Origin: an uncultured Marinomonas sp.
GTDB taxonomy: Bacteria > Pseudomonadota > Gammaproteobacteria > Pseudomonadales > Marinomonadaceae
DNA: 64,000 nucleotides
Direction: 5' to 3'
Assembly: GCA_947493575.1 (NCBI GenBank)
Contig: CANLRQ010000004.1
Coordinates: forward strand, 62,001 to 126,000
Shown here one piece after another: positions 62,540 through 64,000 of this stretch. The notes under the pieces are model-generated. The model worked only from the letters and a program-made list of their open reading frames with translations, did not search any database and had not been told where the DNA came from. A program made the translations under genes and the position numbers. Position 1 is the stretch's first letter; every line of letters starts with the position of its first letter.

Positions 62540-64000
62540 TTAGCTGTTATTCTTTCCTGTTGTATTTTGGTGGTTCGGCAACTCCAATAACTCTATTAAA
62601 TCCGACAAAGGGGTGACATAAAACTGATCCTGCGTAGCGTCGTCAACTTGCTTGTTTCCAGCTTCAGCCGACAAAACCGATACCCAAGGCCAAGAATGAG
62701 CAGGCTCCAAGTTGTCTGGGTGCATAACAAGGCGGCTCAAACTCTCACTTAGACGATCTTTAAGAGCAATAGGCAGTCGATTAAAACAGTTTTCTGCGTG
62801 GCGTTTGCCCAGTGCCAATTGCGCATCAAGATACCGCAATTGGCTTCTGGCGAGCTTGCTGTCTTCTTCCTGTGGCGCCATCGTGTGTGTGCTGGCTTGG
62901 GTATCTGGCGTTGGGCTTTTGTCAACCGTGACAAGCGCTTCGCGGATGGCTTTGGCTTCTTCTAACATAGTCGCTAGGTTTGTATTCAGGTTTGAAGCAG
63001 ACGATTTAAATGGGTAGGGCTTTTGGCTAAGAATCAGAGTCTGAGCGGCTGACTCTTGTTCTAACGTATAACGCACAATGGACTTTTGTTGACGGTATGT
63101 AATGGGGTCGTCTATCCATGCTTGGGTAACGATTTGCCAATCAATGGTGGAACCGAGTGCAGCGTCAGAACGGGCTAAGACTTTGGCGCTAGACGCCAAC
63201 TCTTCAGCAATATGATGCAAACGATAAAAAGGTAAATTGTGCGATGCGATCACCACACCGGCACCTAAGGTAACACTTTGTTCATTATAATGGGACTTAT
63301 CAGAAGACCAGAGCGTTAATTCCTCATTTATTTGAGCGATAAGGTCAAACGCAATATTGGCGCGGCACACAATCAGAATGTCGTCCCCCCCCAGCATCAG
63401 CAACTGAAAAGGCAAAACATCATACTTATTTTTTTTTAAGTGGGTGCTAAGGGTATTGTGTACAGCCGTTCGAATTGAGGCGCGAGCATTGTAATAAAAA
63501 GCTTCCGCATGAGCTTGTTTTTCAAGCCAGCTCAGATTGTTAGTCGCGTTTACTTCTTTTTCAGAAATGTAATCGTTAAACTTGCTTCCCATACTGTTGC
63601 CATCTGCAACAATCAGCGACAAGTAATCACTTCCCACCAAATCCAAAAGATCATCCGGCGCTTTAAAGTCATTATGGTCTAGGTAGTGTTGGGTCAATTG
63701 AGAGGCAACATTCGCTGATTGGTTAACATTAGTTTTAACAAAGGTTCGCTTTTTTTTACTCGCGTTGGATAAGTAGGTGGCTTTACTGACTCTATTTTCT
63801 GTATGTGTTTCGCTTTGTTCAGCCAACCGAGAGTTACTTATTTCACAGGGCTGGAAAATCGGTAAAGGCGGGAAAGTGTCTTCTTGAATTGTTTGGCTAG
63901 TGCTAGCGACAGCATCAGAATTAAGGTCGCTTTCCAAATCCAATGAAAACTCAACTAAAGTGCCGGGTAAATCGGCTTGAATCAAAGCCTTTGCTGCTTC
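62540..64000 (-). CDS. cas10: Cas10, type III CRISPR large subunit (5' end outside window)
   Basis: The frame is open to the right edge, so only the C-terminal ~486 residues are visible. Counted from the first TTG codon (63985), the palm domain includes YLSLIVADGNSMGSKF (121-136) and LLMLGGDDILIV (195-206), with GGDD at 199-202 intact. A helical C-terminal domain follows (about 330-481) after KPYPFKSS. An intact GGDD predicts synthesis of cyclic oligoadenylate or a related messenger on target RNA binding. The HD nuclease domain, if present, lies outside. Linker residues 1-100 are poorly conserved, with a possible remnant zinc-finger cysteine near PCEIS. It is the first visible gene of the leftward cas operon. 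Confidence 0.92.
   Translation of the reverse strand, partial: EAAKALIQADLPGTLVEFSLDLESDLNSDAVASTSQTIQEDTFPPLPIFQPCEISNSRLAEQSETHTENRVSKATYLSNASKKKRTFVKTNVNQSANVASQLTQHYLDHNDFKAPDDLLDLVGSDYLSLIVADGNSMGSKFNDYISEKEVNATNNLSWLEKQAHAEAFYYNARASIRTAVHNTLSTHLKKNKYDVLPFQLLMLGGDDILIVCRANIAFDLIAQINEELTLWSSDKSHYNEQSVTLGAGVVIASHNLPFYRLHHIAEELASSAKVLARSDAALGSTIDWQIVTQAWIDDPITYRQQKSIVRYTLEQESAAQTLILSQKPYPFKSSASNLNTNLATMLEEAKAIREALVTVDKSPTPDTQASTHTMAPQEEDSKLARSQLRYLDAQLALGKRHAENCFNRLPIALKDRLSESLSRLVMHPDNLEPAHSWPWVSVLSAEAGNKQVDDATQDQFYVTPLSDLIELLELPNHQNTTGKNNS

Noticed and set aside
62712..63017. Plus-strand 101-residue frame inside cas10
   Set aside because: It is a shadow frame without start context or recognisable domain.

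Overview
The window looks like a chromosomal segment of an AT-rich marine gammaproteobacterium of the Oceanospirillales, most plausibly Marinomonas or a close relative. This rests on the gene order fimV-truA-trpF-trpB-trpA-accD-folC-SPOR-cvpA-purF-metZ, the PomAB-type motor genes, the protein sequences recalled from that group, and the presence of a Cas6-RT-Cas1 fusion of the type studied in Marinomonas mediterranea. The genus is an inference and was not tested by a search.

Left part (1-39 kb): ordinary core genome. It holds an SrmB-like helicase, DUF1415, CvfB, a ketopantoate reductase-like protein, YajQ, an alkyltransferase-like protein, FxsA, groES-groEL behind a recognisable sigma-32 promoter, and then the block fimV to metZ (8-19.8 kb). 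Next come motA-motB-PilZ (minus strand), an RND efflux pair (minus strand), an operon of uup, DUF2760 and two divergent Hsp70 proteins, an M14 carboxypeptidase, trmJ, a membrane J-domain/SH3 protein and moaC-moaD-moaE.

Right part (39-64 kb): accessory. It starts with a tyrosine recombinase and an OmpA-like protein. An arsenic module follows: an LMW arsenate reductase fused to ArsR, a GAPDH and ArsJ, which together make and export 1-arseno-3-phosphoglycerate. Then come a beta-barrel protein, a single-chain MNT-HEPN protein and a 760-residue membrane protein with a CorA-like GMN motif that ends about 150 bp before a CRISPR array. The array has 12 repeats of 35 bp and 11 spacers. Its minus-strand orientation, degenerate left end and right-hand AT-rich leader all agree with transcription leftward, in the same direction as the cas operon. 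That operon runs leftward from the right edge: cas10 (5' end cut by the window), a Csx10-like RAMP, a double RAMP, a Csx19-like protein, a TIGR03986-like RAMP, a CARF-HEPN nuclease, cas6-RT-cas1 and cas2. The set fits a type III system, closest to III-D, that could take spacers from RNA through reverse transcription. Its Cas10 has an intact GGDD site, so it should make a nucleotide second messenger. The CARF-HEPN protein and perhaps the CorA-like protein are candidate receivers of that signal.

A family of short palindromic elements (43-83 bp, ends GAGACCTTTG(T/C)ACGA) occurs at least five times, plus one decayed copy. The two longest are flanked by exact 5-bp duplications. They look like miniature inverted-repeat transposable elements and sit right against stop and start codons of several genes.
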